Of a stretch of DNA of 36,355 bases, positions 15,846 to 23,560 are shown one piece after another. The stretch is taken from NCBI GenBank assembly GCA_938084745.1, contig CALKEZ010000041.1, forward strand, positions 1 through 36,355. Reading direction: 5' to 3'. The notes beneath the pieces were generated by a model, which worked only from the letters and a program-made list of their open reading frames with translations, did not search any database and was not told the origin of the DNA. The position numbers were made by a program, and so were the translations under genes. Position 1 is the stretch's first letter; each line of letters begins with the position of its first letter. The DNA comes from an uncultured Gammaproteobacteria bacterium. GTDB taxonomy: Bacteria; Pseudomonadota; Gammaproteobacteria; Eutrophobiales; Eutrophobiaceae.

Positions 15846-17089
15846 GGAATTAACCCCTTTGCTTGATTTAGCCGGGCGGTATATAGACCGACTTCCAGTT
15901 GTTTTTGATGCATGGTGCGTTCGGCGGCAAAAGCCTGTGCCTGAATTCGGATCATGTCTAGTAAGCTCGATTCTCCCAGTGAAAAGGCTTTGCGTGACAT
16001 AGCCAGGTTTCTTTTTGATAATTCATTTTGTCGGTGTGCAAATTCATATTGCCCAATAACTGAACTGAGTTCTCGACTTGCATCCTGTATCGCAATATTC
16101 AGCTCAAGATGTAAGGCTTCCATCTGGCTGCGGTTTTCGCTCAGGTTGATTTCGGCCGCGGTGAGTTTCGGCGTTGTGTGTGAAGATAGCCCTAACGGGA
16201 TACTGAAATTTAAGCCTATGGCATTCGCAAAACTATCAGATGACATTCCACGTTCATGGCGTGTACCAATAAACATGGATGGATTCCTTCGTTTTTCAAT
16301 AATGACTTGATCACGTTGAGCTGTACTATGGGTAACTTTCTCATAAGACTCTTTCAATGCCGGGTGGTCAGTCGTAATGGATAAATCATCATCGGCAGAT
16401 TCCTGAAAAATTTCCGGGAGTTGATTCAATCCGGTAATCATTTCGTAACGGTGTTGTGCATGGAGATATTCCTGGCGGGCCATTCTAAAAGCGGCTTCTT
16501 TAGATAGTGACTCCTGCTGCGCGAGGATTAAATCGGACTCAGAAAGATCGCCCAGTTCAACACGTTTGTTAACGTCTTGTTCCAGCTTCTGTACAATCTC
16601 CCATTCTTTCTGCGCTACGCTTTGTCTATTTTTAGTGAGTGCGATATGCCACAGTAATTCGCGTACGATTCCGGCAATTTCCAGTTTCAGTGCAGATTCC
16701 GTTGCATTAACCACCTCTCGTTCCCGTTCAACAGTCTTTTGTCTTGCAGCTTTTTGTCCCGGTAACCATAAAGGCATTTGCATGCCTACTTCCCATTCCT
16801 GCAAACCGTTACTATTCATCAATTCATCATTGTAATGGTTTAGATTAAAGGTAGGATCAGATGCCCATAAACTTTGTGATTTTCTATTCAAGGCTTCAAT
16901 ATGATTAAGCCGCGCTTGTATCAGTTCCTGCTTTGGATTGCGTTGATATGTTTTTTCTACAACTTCATGTAGGGACAAAACAGTCGATGTTGTCAGATCT
17001 GTTTCGTGATCATGCCCGTGCTCTGTTGCTGCCTGGATAGAAACCGATAGGCATAACCCGATAATCAGACTTGTGATTTTTAATTTCAT
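15842..17089 (-). CDS. TolC-family outer-membrane channel (CzcC-like)
   Basis: A 415-residue outer-membrane factor with a signal peptide ending at QAA. The mature N-terminus carries a short His-rich segment, TEHGHDHETD, which suggests metal contact. The rest is long amphipathic helices with two repeated halves, as in TolC/CzcC (LSLHEVVEKTYQRNPKQELI; LESTLLDMIRIQAQAFAAERT-like ending). It is the first gene of the four-gene efflux operon (channel, adaptor, pump, DUF3240). No MerR, CopR or other metal sensor gene adjoins the operon, so its regulator must lie elsewhere or be the nearby LuxR-type protein. Confidence 0.92.
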   Translation of the reverse strand: MKLKITSLIIGLCLSVSIQAATEHGHDHETDLTTSTVLSLHEVVEKTYQRNPKQELIQARLNHIEALNRKSQSLWASDPTFNLNHYNDELMNSNGLQEWEVGMQMPLWLPGQKAARQKTVEREREVVNATESALKLEIAGIVRELLWHIALTKNRQSVAQKEWEIVQKLEQDVNKRVELGDLSESDLILAQQESLSKEAAFRMARQEYLHAQHRYEMITGLNQLPEIFQESADDDLSITTDHPALKESYEKVTHSTAQRDQVIIEKRRNPSMFIGTRHERGMSSDSFANAIGLNFSIPLGLSSHTTPKLTAAEINLSENRSQMEALHLELNIAIQDASRELSSVIGQYEFAHRQNELSKRNLAMSRKAFSLGESSLLDMIRIQAQAFAAERTMHQKQLEVGLYTARLNQAKGLIP

Positions 17090-17189
17090 ATTTTTTAATT
17101 GCCAGATTGGTTAAAAGGTTATATCTAAACTAGGTAAGAGAAATATAATAAATAACTCTAACATTTTTCATTTTAGATTAAATTAAATG

Positions 17190-17915
17190 CTATTCATCCT
17201 GATGTGTATCATCTAATACTTTTTCTCCGATAATCATCGCAGAAATCAGTCCATTTTTTTCTCTTATCTCGGTAATAATGACACCAAGGACATGAGTGAA
17301 TACCAAAATGAGCAGGGTATAGAAGCCATAAATGTGAATTGTTATAACTGGTTTTCTAAAGCTGCGCATTTCTTTATAAGCGCTATCGACCACCTGGCTT
17401 TTATCTCCCGGTTTTAACTGGTTTAATCGAGCTTGATCGCCTTCAGTTACCCACTCGGAAAAATACCCGCCCAATGGGGGCATATATAAATCAGTACCCG
17501 CCAGAATTAATCCAGTTGCTGCTTGCAGGCTCAACAATAAAAAAAACAGGCTAATAATTAACCTTGCGACAGGATTGTGTCCTAAATAAGGTCTTTCATT
17601 TCCTGAATTTAAAAGATAACGCTTTAACGAGGTAAGGTAATTTTTACCAAGGGGAAGAATTTGTCGCCAACGCGCATAATGACTACCCATAAATGCCCAT
17701 ATTAAGCGCCACACCAGATTTAATACAAAGACATAACCTATATAAACATGGACACTTTTCAGCAATATTTTGGCTTCTCCCTTAATACCCAATATATCTG
17801 TATTTAAAATGAGTATACCAATAGCGATTAGAGCTATTACTGTTGCCGCATTGATCCAATGAAATACTCTGGTTGTACGATCCCATACTTTGTATCGCTG
17901 TAATCTCGTATTCAT
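17190..17915 (-). CDS. Cytochrome b561-type di-haem membrane protein
   Basis: A 241-residue inner-membrane cytochrome b of the b561/hydrogenase cytochrome-b type (PF01292). Four helices carry candidate axial haem ligands: H19 (RVFHWINA), H56 (KSVHVYIGYVF), H194 (ITIHIYGFYT) and H208 (VFTHVLGVI). Such proteins pass electrons between the quinone pool and a periplasmic or membrane partner, but no hydrogenase, cytochrome c or YceI-like partner is encoded beside it. AGGGTG lies upstream of the ATG. It is divergent from a membrane-anchored LuxR-type regulator, which may control it. The czc-like operon begins 100 bases downstream on the same strand. Confidence 0.9.
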   Translation of the reverse strand: MNTRLQRYKVWDRTTRVFHWINAATVIALIAIGILILNTDILGIKGEAKILLKSVHVYIGYVFVLNLVWRLIWAFMGSHYARWRQILPLGKNYLTSLKRYLLNSGNERPYLGHNPVARLIISLFFLLLSLQAATGLILAGTDLYMPPLGGYFSEWVTEGDQARLNQLKPGDKSQVVDSAYKEMRSFRKPVITIHIYGFYTLLILVFTHVLGVIITEIREKNGLISAMIIGEKVLDDTHQDE

Positions 17916-18050
17916 ATTTTCACCCTGGAATATGATTGAATTAGAGTTCGCTTTGTTAGATATTGATTTGCGTACACTAAATTTTTATTTAATATGCTTG
18001 AAAACTTGAAAAGCATCTATCCCACATTTGTGAATTACATATAAAACAGT

Positions 18051-18602
18051 ATGTTAGAAACAAAAAAGACCTACTTGAGAGATCACTTTCGTTTATTTTT
18101 ACTGGGTGCTTTTATTCTGATTGGTTTGTTAGCAGGTATCGATATCGTTGCAGATTTGCAGCAAGGCACGGATTTTATTCATATTGCAATCGAGTTACTG
18201 GTGTTTGTTGTTGCTATAGTCAGTGCGTGCACTATTTCTCTTCGCCTGCTAAAAGAAGCTAAAGAATCGCACCAACTGGTACAAAAATTAAATTCAGACC
18301 TTCTAAAGAATCAGCAAGAAGCGAGTCAGTGGCGAAATGAAACACAAACCTTGCTACAGGGTCTGGGCGCCTCAATTAATAAGCAATTTGAACGATGGCA
18401 GTTGACCCCTTCAGAAAAAGAAATTGGTTTATATTTATTGAAAGGACTAAGCCATAAGGAAGTCGCCTATATCCGTGGCGTAAGTGAGGCAACAGCGCGG
18501 CAACAAGCCGGGTCTGTCTACAAGAAAGCTGGACTGTCTGGTCGGCATGACCTTGCCGCATTTTTCCTCGAGGAATTAGCACTTCCAATAAATAATGACT
18601 AA
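18051..18602 (+). CDS. Membrane-anchored LuxR-type regulator
   Basis: A 183-residue protein with two predicted membrane helices (about 14-35 and 43-64), a coiled-coil linker (65-105) and a C-terminal LuxR-type helix-turn-helix (118-175). The core is LTPSEKEIGLYLLKGLSHKE, followed by VAYIRGVSEATARQQAGSVYKKAGLSG. No receiver or autoinducer-binding domain is present. The DNA-binding half would act at the membrane, with the short periplasmic loop or helix packing as input; that is inference. It is divergent from the cytochrome b gene and upstream of the VIT transporter. The promoter side has a TATAAA near the start and no good ribosome-binding site. Confidence 0.85.
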   Translation: MLETKKTYLRDHFRLFLLGAFILIGLLAGIDIVADLQQGTDFIHIAIELLVFVVAIVSACTISLRLLKEAKESHQLVQKLNSDLLKNQQEASQWRNETQTLLQGLGASINKQFERWQLTPSEKEIGLYLLKGLSHKEVAYIRGVSEATARQQAGSVYKKAGLSGRHDLAAFFLEELALPINND

Positions 18603-18661
18603 ACGCGAATCAATATCCTTCGTTGTCAGTTGATTGACTAGACTAATCTCATGGAGGTTAT

Positions 18662-19353
18662 ATGAGTCATGTTGAAATTCATCGTTCCCATCGCACTGGT
18701 TGGTTGCGTGCAGCAGTGCTCGGTGCAAACGACGGGCTAGTGTCAACGGCAAGTCTTATTATCGGTGTTGCGGCTGCTGGTGCTACACGAACTGATATTC
18801 TCCTTGCCGGGCTAGCAGGGCTGGTCGCCGGTGCTATGTCAATGGCGGCAGGCGAGTATGTCTCTGTCAGTTCGCAGGCAGACACTGAAAAAGCTGATCT
18901 GGAGCTTGAAAAAGATTCCTTGGAAAACAATCCCGAGTTTGAATTAAATGAGCTTGCTGAAATTTATATAAAAAGAGGGCTTGAATCTACATTAGCAAAA
19001 AAGTCGCAATGCAACTTATGCAACATGATGCGCTGGAAGCACATGCAAGAGACGAAATAGGCATTGTTGAGCAATCTAAGGCAAGACCAATTCAAGCCGC
19101 TTTATACTCGGCATTGACTTTCACTATTGGCGCAGTGTTGCCCTTGCTAGTGGTTTTTATAGTGACTCAGGCGAAGGTCATACCTATTGTCGCAACTTCA
19201 TCATTAGTCTTTCTGGCAAGCCTGGGTGGTATTTCAGCAAAAATAGGTGGTGCGCCAATTATGATTGGTGTGATTAGGGTGACATTTTGGGGTGCATTGG
19301 CAATGCTGATAACTGCCGCAGTAGGCAGGATGTTTGGGGTAGTAGCGTCATAA
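18662..19353 (+). pseudogene. VIT/CCC1-type Fe/Mn transporter split by a -1 frameshift
   Basis: Two overlapping frames together make one full-length VIT/CCC1 family protein of about 230 residues. The first part (18662-19060) holds HRTGWLRAAVLGANDGLVST and AGAMSMAAGEYVSVSSQAD, the usual membrane helices with the metal pathway, and the second (19003-19353) holds MQHDALEAHARDEIG and the last three helices. Joining needs one -1 step at A6-G (18997-19003), read in frame as GCA-AAA-AAG; after the slip the next codon is GTC and the family text continues without loss. GGAGG precedes the ATG. Either the ribosome frameshifts here, the gene carries a one-base deletion in a run of A, or the run was misread. 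The family loads Fe or Mn into compartments in eukaryotes; in bacteria it is a probable Fe/Mn exporter. Confidence 0.85.
18997..19003 (+). other. A_AAA_AAG slippery heptamer
   Basis: This is the classic -1 frameshift heptamer of E. coli dnaX and several insertion sequences, in the correct phase (GCA AAA AAG). An AGAGGG sequence lies 17 bases upstream, farther than the stimulatory site of dnaX. A weak imperfect stem (ATGCGC/GCACAT, one mismatch) lies about 25 bases downstream. The heptamer is certain; its use as a frameshift site is not. Confidence 0.55.
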
Positions 19354-19500
19354 GCGAAACATGGTAAAACACACAAAAAATGATACTTAAGGAAAACTTA
19401 AGTAAATGTAAGGATAGTGCGGATAGCGATTAAACGGGTTTACTGTTCTTTAGCTGGCGTAAAACGAAATCGCTACTTATCGTCTTTCTTTGAGAGTTTT

Positions 19501-19958
19501 ATGCGTAAAATATTTTCAGTCGTAACAGTATTGTTATTGTCCACTCTTATTGTTTTCAGGTTTGCTGTGCCGTCCTGGGTAGCCTGGAATAAAAATCGCA
19601 TCGAGACATCGCCCCATATTCTGTCCCTGCGCTCGTAAATACATTTCATCACACTTTGGATGTCGTTGATTTGCATGCAGATACTTTACTATGGGGGCGT
19701 AATATTTTAAAACGATCTCGTATTGGACATATTGATCTGCCACGACTTATCGAAGGGAGTTTTGCCTTGCAGGTTTTTAGCGCAGTCACTAAAACACCTA
19801 CGGGACCCAACCTAAGCAGTAATGATGACAAGAGTGACAATATCACCCTGCTGGCATTGGCTCAGGGCTGGCCGTGGAAGACGCTAAACAGTTTAAGCGA
19901 ACGGGCCCTGTATCAGGCGCAACAGTTACAGCTGCTCAGAATTTACGTTTTCTTTTAA
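19501..19958 (+). pseudogene. Decayed M19 membrane dipeptidase remnant
   Basis: The signal or anchor region (from MRKIFSVVTVLLLS) begins at 19501, and the frame ends at a stop at 19638. The next frame continues the renal-dipeptidase text: PYSVPALVNTFHHTLDVVDL, then HADTLLWGR (the HxD zinc motif), GHIDLPRLIEGSFALQVFSA and WKTLNSLSERALYQAQQL. The two frames join if one C is restored in CCCC near 19612. The gene then ends at 19958 after about 150 of some 390 residues, directly against the convergent haloacid dehalogenase gene. The missing C-terminus contains further zinc ligands, so the product would be inactive. Confidence 0.85.
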
Positions 19959-19968
19959 ATTTTGAGTT

Positions 19969-20643
19969 TTAATAATTCAAAATATTCTCTTTCAGATCAA
20001 GCAAAGTGCTGAGCGTGGTAGTAGGTTCTATTCCCCACGGATCATAAATAGCTTCTTTCGATCGCTGAATCCACACGGAACGCATGCCTGCCGAAATGGC
20101 GCCGATGACATCAAAAGGATTGCTTGAAATCAACCAGGCATTGTCGCCATGGCTACCTGATGTCTTCATGAAGTGTTGGTAAACGGCAGGATCAGGTTTA
20201 AATGATTTTACATCATCGACACTGATTATATCGATAAAGAAATCTTGTATATCTGCTGCACCGAGCAAATTTTCAATGACATCCTTACTACCATTAGAAA
20301 ATGCGTAAAGTTTAAATTCACTGGAATTAACGCTCTTTAAGCATTCTTTTACATCATTGAATGGAGGTAATTCAAGATAGGCATCCAATAATATTTTTTT
20401 TTGTTCAGCAGTAAGGGGTATTTTGTAAAAAGCACAGGTGTATTCAAGTGAATCATTAATACAGACGGAAAACTGCTGATATTTTTTCATTAAGCCACGT
20501 CGAAAAGAATACTCCAGCTGCTTGTTTCGCCAGGTTTGAGCAAATTGTGTTGCTTCATTGCCAACCATTTTTTCTAATACGTTAACGACGCCTTGCGTAT
20601 CGAGCAAGGTTCCATAAATATCGAAGGCGAGAGTGATAGGCAT
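19969..20643 (-). CDS. (S)-2-haloacid dehalogenase (HAD type II)
   Basis: A 224-residue L-2-haloacid dehalogenase, which hydrolyses 2-haloalkanoates to hydroxy acids. The HAD nucleophile D8 is in FDIYGTLLD; R39 in TWRNKQLEYSFRRGLM is the halide/carboxylate arginine typical of true dehalogenases; SNGS follows at 116-119, KPDPAVY at 149-155, and SSNPFDVIGAISAGM carries N175 and D178. This set separates it from phosphatases of the same fold. GGAG lies before the ATG. It is the last gene of a MAPEG, GST, dehalogenase series on one strand, which supports a role in handling halogenated or electrophilic compounds. Confidence 0.92.
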   Translation of the reverse strand: MPITLAFDIYGTLLDTQGVVNVLEKMVGNEATQFAQTWRNKQLEYSFRRGLMKKYQQFSVCINDSLEYTCAFYKIPLTAEQKKILLDAYLELPPFNDVKECLKSVNSSEFKLYAFSNGSKDVIENLLGAADIQDFFIDIISVDDVKSFKPDPAVYQHFMKTSGSHGDNAWLISSNPFDVIGAISAGMRSVWIQRSKEAIYDPWGIEPTTTLSTLLDLKENILNY

Positions 20644-20685
20644 TAGGTTCTCCGTCTATAATTAATTACCGATGTCGACTCAAAA

Positions 20686-21348
20686 TTACTCTTTCCAATG
20701 CGGTGGGTATGTTTTTTCAAAGCTCGGAATTGATTCAATTTTCTTACACCATGCACTGATTGCAGGGTAGTGTTCGTTAATAGATCTTAGTGACCCACTG
20801 ATTTCTTCCGTGTTTTCCTTGTTGGCAGCTCTGGATAAGAAAGGAATAACCGGATAAAGCACAATGTCTGCTGCTGATATTTTTTCACTTGCCAGATATT
20901 CTTTATTTTCTAACGTTCTGTTGATATTAACCAGTTCATTCTCAATGGCTATTCTAGCTTCAATCGCGGTCAGTTTTTTTTCAGATAATTCACCGTAAAA
21001 TATTGTTCTCGCATAATTCAGAATGTTGGGCTCGATATAATTCATGATCTCCATTATGGAGCACCAGATTTTACTGCGTTCAACAGGAGTGCTACCAAAC
21101 AAAACCGGTTCCGGTTTTATATCTTCCAGGTAACGCAAAATAGCTATGGACTCATGAACTGTGACAGCGCCATCACGGATGGCCGGGACTTTGCCACGAG
21201 GACTAATAGATAAGTACGCTTCTGATTTCAACTCTTCATCAGTAAAGCCAAGTCGATGACTTTCATAGTCCATCTGTTTCACTTCAAGCGCCAGTAATAC
21301 TCGCCATGAATAAGGACTGCCGCTACCCCAATAAACTTCTAATGCCAT
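20686..21348 (-). CDS. Glutathione S-transferase
   Basis: A 220-residue cytosolic GST. The thioredoxin-like N-terminal domain has GSGSPYSWRVLLALEVK (serine/tyrosine catalytic region near residue 11-13), the cis-Pro loop GKVPAIRDG and the glutathione-gamma-glutamyl site VHESIAILRYLE. The all-helical C-terminal domain carries the SAADIVLYPVIPFL motif. It would conjugate glutathione to electrophiles or dehalogenate them. GGGGGTGA precedes the start. It lies between the MAPEG and haloacid dehalogenase genes (gaps of 53 and 42 bases), most likely in one transcript. The class is not certain. Confidence 0.93.
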   Translation of the reverse strand: MALEVYWGSGSPYSWRVLLALEVKQMDYESHRLGFTDEELKSEAYLSISPRGKVPAIRDGAVTVHESIAILRYLEDIKPEPVLFGSTPVERSKIWCSIMEIMNYIEPNILNYARTIFYGELSEKKLTAIEARIAIENELVNINRTLENKEYLASEKISAADIVLYPVIPFLSRAANKENTEEISGSLRSINEHYPAISAWCKKIESIPSFEKTYPPHWKE

Positions 21349-21401
21349 TTATCACCCCCAAAACGATAATACTAACAGCTAACTAAAACAGACGTCGCCC
21401 T

Positions 21402-21794
21402 TTAAAATAATATAAATTTTTCATAGGGTGCGTAAATAAGATTTAACGTGGCCAGGGTATATATCGTAAAGAATGTAATTTGCATTCCCAGAATTCTTCC
21501 CTTCAGTCTCTCAGAGAGAATCCCCTCGCAATGAATGAGCCGTCCAATTATCAGCGCAACGCCGGCAACATGAATCAGCCAAATATTACAGCCATTGTAT
21601 TCGAGGATAAAAAGCAGAATTAATGATACAGGTATGTAGTCGACAGCATTCGAGTGTGCTGTTCGTGTTATCTGAAGTTCTTTTACATCGCCGTCGCCAT
21701 AGATTATTTTGTTTTTTCGACGAGCCTTTATGACATTGAAAGCCAGTTTACACATTAACAAGGACAAGAGAGCGGCATAAAATGCTGTAATCAT
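21402..21794 (-). CDS. MAPEG family membrane protein
   Basis: A 130-residue four-helix membrane protein of the MAPEG family (microsomal GST and related). The signature is ITRTAHSNAVDYIPVSLILL (helix II); RLIHCEGI and a C-terminal helix follow. Human relatives use glutathione for conjugation or peroxide reduction; bacterial members are mostly uncharacterised. GGAGGG lies before the ATG. It is the first gene of the three-gene operon with a soluble GST and a haloacid dehalogenase. Confidence 0.92.
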   Translation of the reverse strand: MITAFYAALLSLLMCKLAFNVIKARRKNKIIYGDGDVKELQITRTAHSNAVDYIPVSLILLFILEYNGCNIWLIHVAGVALIIGRLIHCEGILSERLKGRILGMQITFFTIYTLATLNLIYAPYEKFILF

Positions 21795-21847
21795 TTAACC
21801 CTCCGAAAAATGGTTTAACAATAATTCAATAGTTTATCAGAATGTGC

Positions 21848-22801
21848 TCATTCAGAAGAAATAAACTTTCCATAAGCGCGACAACCATCGCCGGTTTCTA
21901 CTTCGTCGATTACCTTTAAGGTATTGATATCAATCACCGAGATCATATTATCAAACCAATTTGCAACATAGAGCCGGCGTTTATCAGGATGTAATTCTAT
22001 TCCTTCCGGATATTCACCGACATCAATATCTTTAACGGTTTCCATTGCTTCACGGTCGATGACAGATACTGAATTTGAACGTTGATTTGTTACGAATAGA
22101 CGATTATTTTTATCGTCTATTGCAACGCCATAAGGAAAGTCTCCGACTTTAATATGCTTGATGGTTTTTTGTTGATGCAAATCAACAACGCTTACATCAC
22201 CTGATTGTACATTTGCGCTATAGAGTTGATTTTTATTGGTATCAAGGGTAATACCAAAGGGTGCTCTACCGACCGCTATTGTATTTACAATAGTGTTATC
22301 GATTAAATTAATGATCATGATGTTATTATCGTCACGGTTAGCGACGTATAAAAATGAGCTATTGGGGTCTGTCGCAAGTCCAGAGGGCGAGTCTCCCACA
22401 TCGATTTTTGTTCTTACAGATAAGGTGCTCGTGTCGATAATGTAAATATTGTCTTCATACCAATCTGCAACATAAACTGATTTATCATCAGGGCTGATTG
22501 CAATAGCTAAAGGTCCTCCGCCTACTTTAATTGTTTTTATGACAGAAAGAGTTTCTGTTTCGATAACAGAAATATCATGGCTCTCAGGATTGCTGATATA
22601 GACACGCTTATTATCATTGCTAACGACAACACCGGCAGGTTTTTGCCCAACCTTGATTGTTTTTATCACTTCATTTGTTTCTGTGTCGATGACAGAAACA
22701 GAATTTCCACCTTGATTAGTGATATAAGCAAAAGGCTGGGCTTGTAGAGTACAAGCCCAGAATAATACCAGGAATGATAAGGCTGTTCTCATTACACTCA
22801 T
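21848..22801 (-). CDS. Exported YVTN-type seven-bladed beta-propeller protein
   Basis: A 317-residue protein with a signal peptide (MRTALSFLVLFWACTLQAQ, here preceded by MSV) and seven repeats of the YVTN type. Blades start at YITNQGGNSVSVID, VYISNPESHDISVIE, VYVADWYEDNIYIID, LYVANRDDNNIMIIN, LYSANVQSGDVSVVD, LFVTNQRSNSVSVID and LYVANWFDNMISVID, each followed by a KTIKVG-P-G turn. It is periplasmic. YVTN propellers occur in PQQ-dependent oxidation clusters and in surface proteins. It lies 45 bases after an exported SRPBCC protein, a pair that recalls alcohol-dehydrogenase accessory genes, but no dehydrogenase is in the window. The start could be 22801 or 22792. Confidence 0.92.
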   Translation of the reverse strand: MSVMRTALSFLVLFWACTLQAQPFAYITNQGGNSVSVIDTETNEVIKTIKVGQKPAGVVVSNDNKRVYISNPESHDISVIETETLSVIKTIKVGGGPLAIAISPDDKSVYVADWYEDNIYIIDTSTLSVRTKIDVGDSPSGLATDPNSSFLYVANRDDNNIMIINLIDNTIVNTIAVGRAPFGITLDTNKNQLYSANVQSGDVSVVDLHQQKTIKHIKVGDFPYGVAIDDKNNRLFVTNQRSNSVSVIDREAMETVKDIDVGEYPEGIELHPDKRRLYVANWFDNMISVIDINTLKVIDEVETGDGCRAYGKFISSE

Positions 22802-22846
22802 TTTGAATTAGCCATGAGTGTATTTGATAATCCTTGTTTGATGTGA

Positions 22847-23392
22847 TTATTTTCCTTCAGCAGCGGCTTTTATACCTTCTAAACCAGTTTGATAAAGTGT
22901 CGTTACTGCTGCTATTGCAGCAGCATCTGTTTGATCTTCTGGAGGTGTAGGGCCAGGGAAAGCGCGATAAAAAGCGCCTTTCATTTGCACTAATGAACTA
23001 GCGCCATTATCCGCGGGGGTGATGGAGATGGTGGTGCTTAATGTAGCAATGGGAAGTCCTTTCATAATGCGACCTTTTTCTAATTGTTCCATTGCATATA
23101 ACATTTTCATGTTTTCCGAATCATGCTTGAATAATTTCTCGGTTACTTTCTCGCTTGTGTCATATTCAATGGTTCGAATGGACCCTTTTTCAGAGCCTTG
23201 GCTTGCGCTACACGTTTTTACCATCGGGTTCCATACGGCGATAGAGCAAAAATCACTTAAAATTGTCCAAACTTTATCTGGAGACGCATGAATTTCCATG
23301 CTTACTAGCGCTTTTTGTCTGGATGGACCATGAGCAAATACCAATGTCGGGACAAGTAAAAGGCTCACTAAAAAAAAATTAAGGTGTTTCAT
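22847..23392 (-). CDS. Exported SRPBCC (START-like) protein, MxaD-like
   Basis: A 181-residue protein with a signal peptide (MKHLNFFLVSLLLVPTLVFA) and an SRPBCC/polyketide-cyclase fold. The N-terminal strand is KALVSMEIHASPDKVWTILS, followed by DFCSIAVWNPMVKTC; the C-terminal long helix ends at AAAEGK. Two cysteines in the first third may pair. Exported members include MxaD, an accessory of methanol dehydrogenase, so a role near a periplasmic quinoprotein is a possible reading with the neighbouring propeller. The start at 23392 has GGAG about ten bases upstream; the eleven-codon extension has no signal-peptide start. No ligand can be given. Confidence 0.85.
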   Translation of the reverse strand: MKHLNFFLVSLLLVPTLVFAHGPSRQKALVSMEIHASPDKVWTILSDFCSIAVWNPMVKTCSASQGSEKGSIRTIEYDTSEKVTEKLFKHDSENMKMLYAMEQLEKGRIMKGLPIATLSTTISITPADNGASSLVQMKGAFYRAFPGPTPPEDQTDAAAIAAVTTLYQTGLEGIKAAAEGK

Positions 23393-23560
23393 TATCTTTA
23401 ATCTCCATCGAACTATCTGCATCAAATAATTCTGTTGTTTTTTTATAATCGTGTTTATTTATAGACGACTTCATGTCTATGAAGTTCAAGGTCGCATAGT
23501 GTAATAGTTCAGCAATGATATGGCTATGCTGCTGCTTTATTTCCTTGAATATACCGGCTA

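Noticed and set aside
17190..17915. Hydrogenase cytochrome b subunit
   Set aside because: The family is right, but no hydrogenase subunit or maturation gene is in the window, so the narrower name is not supported.
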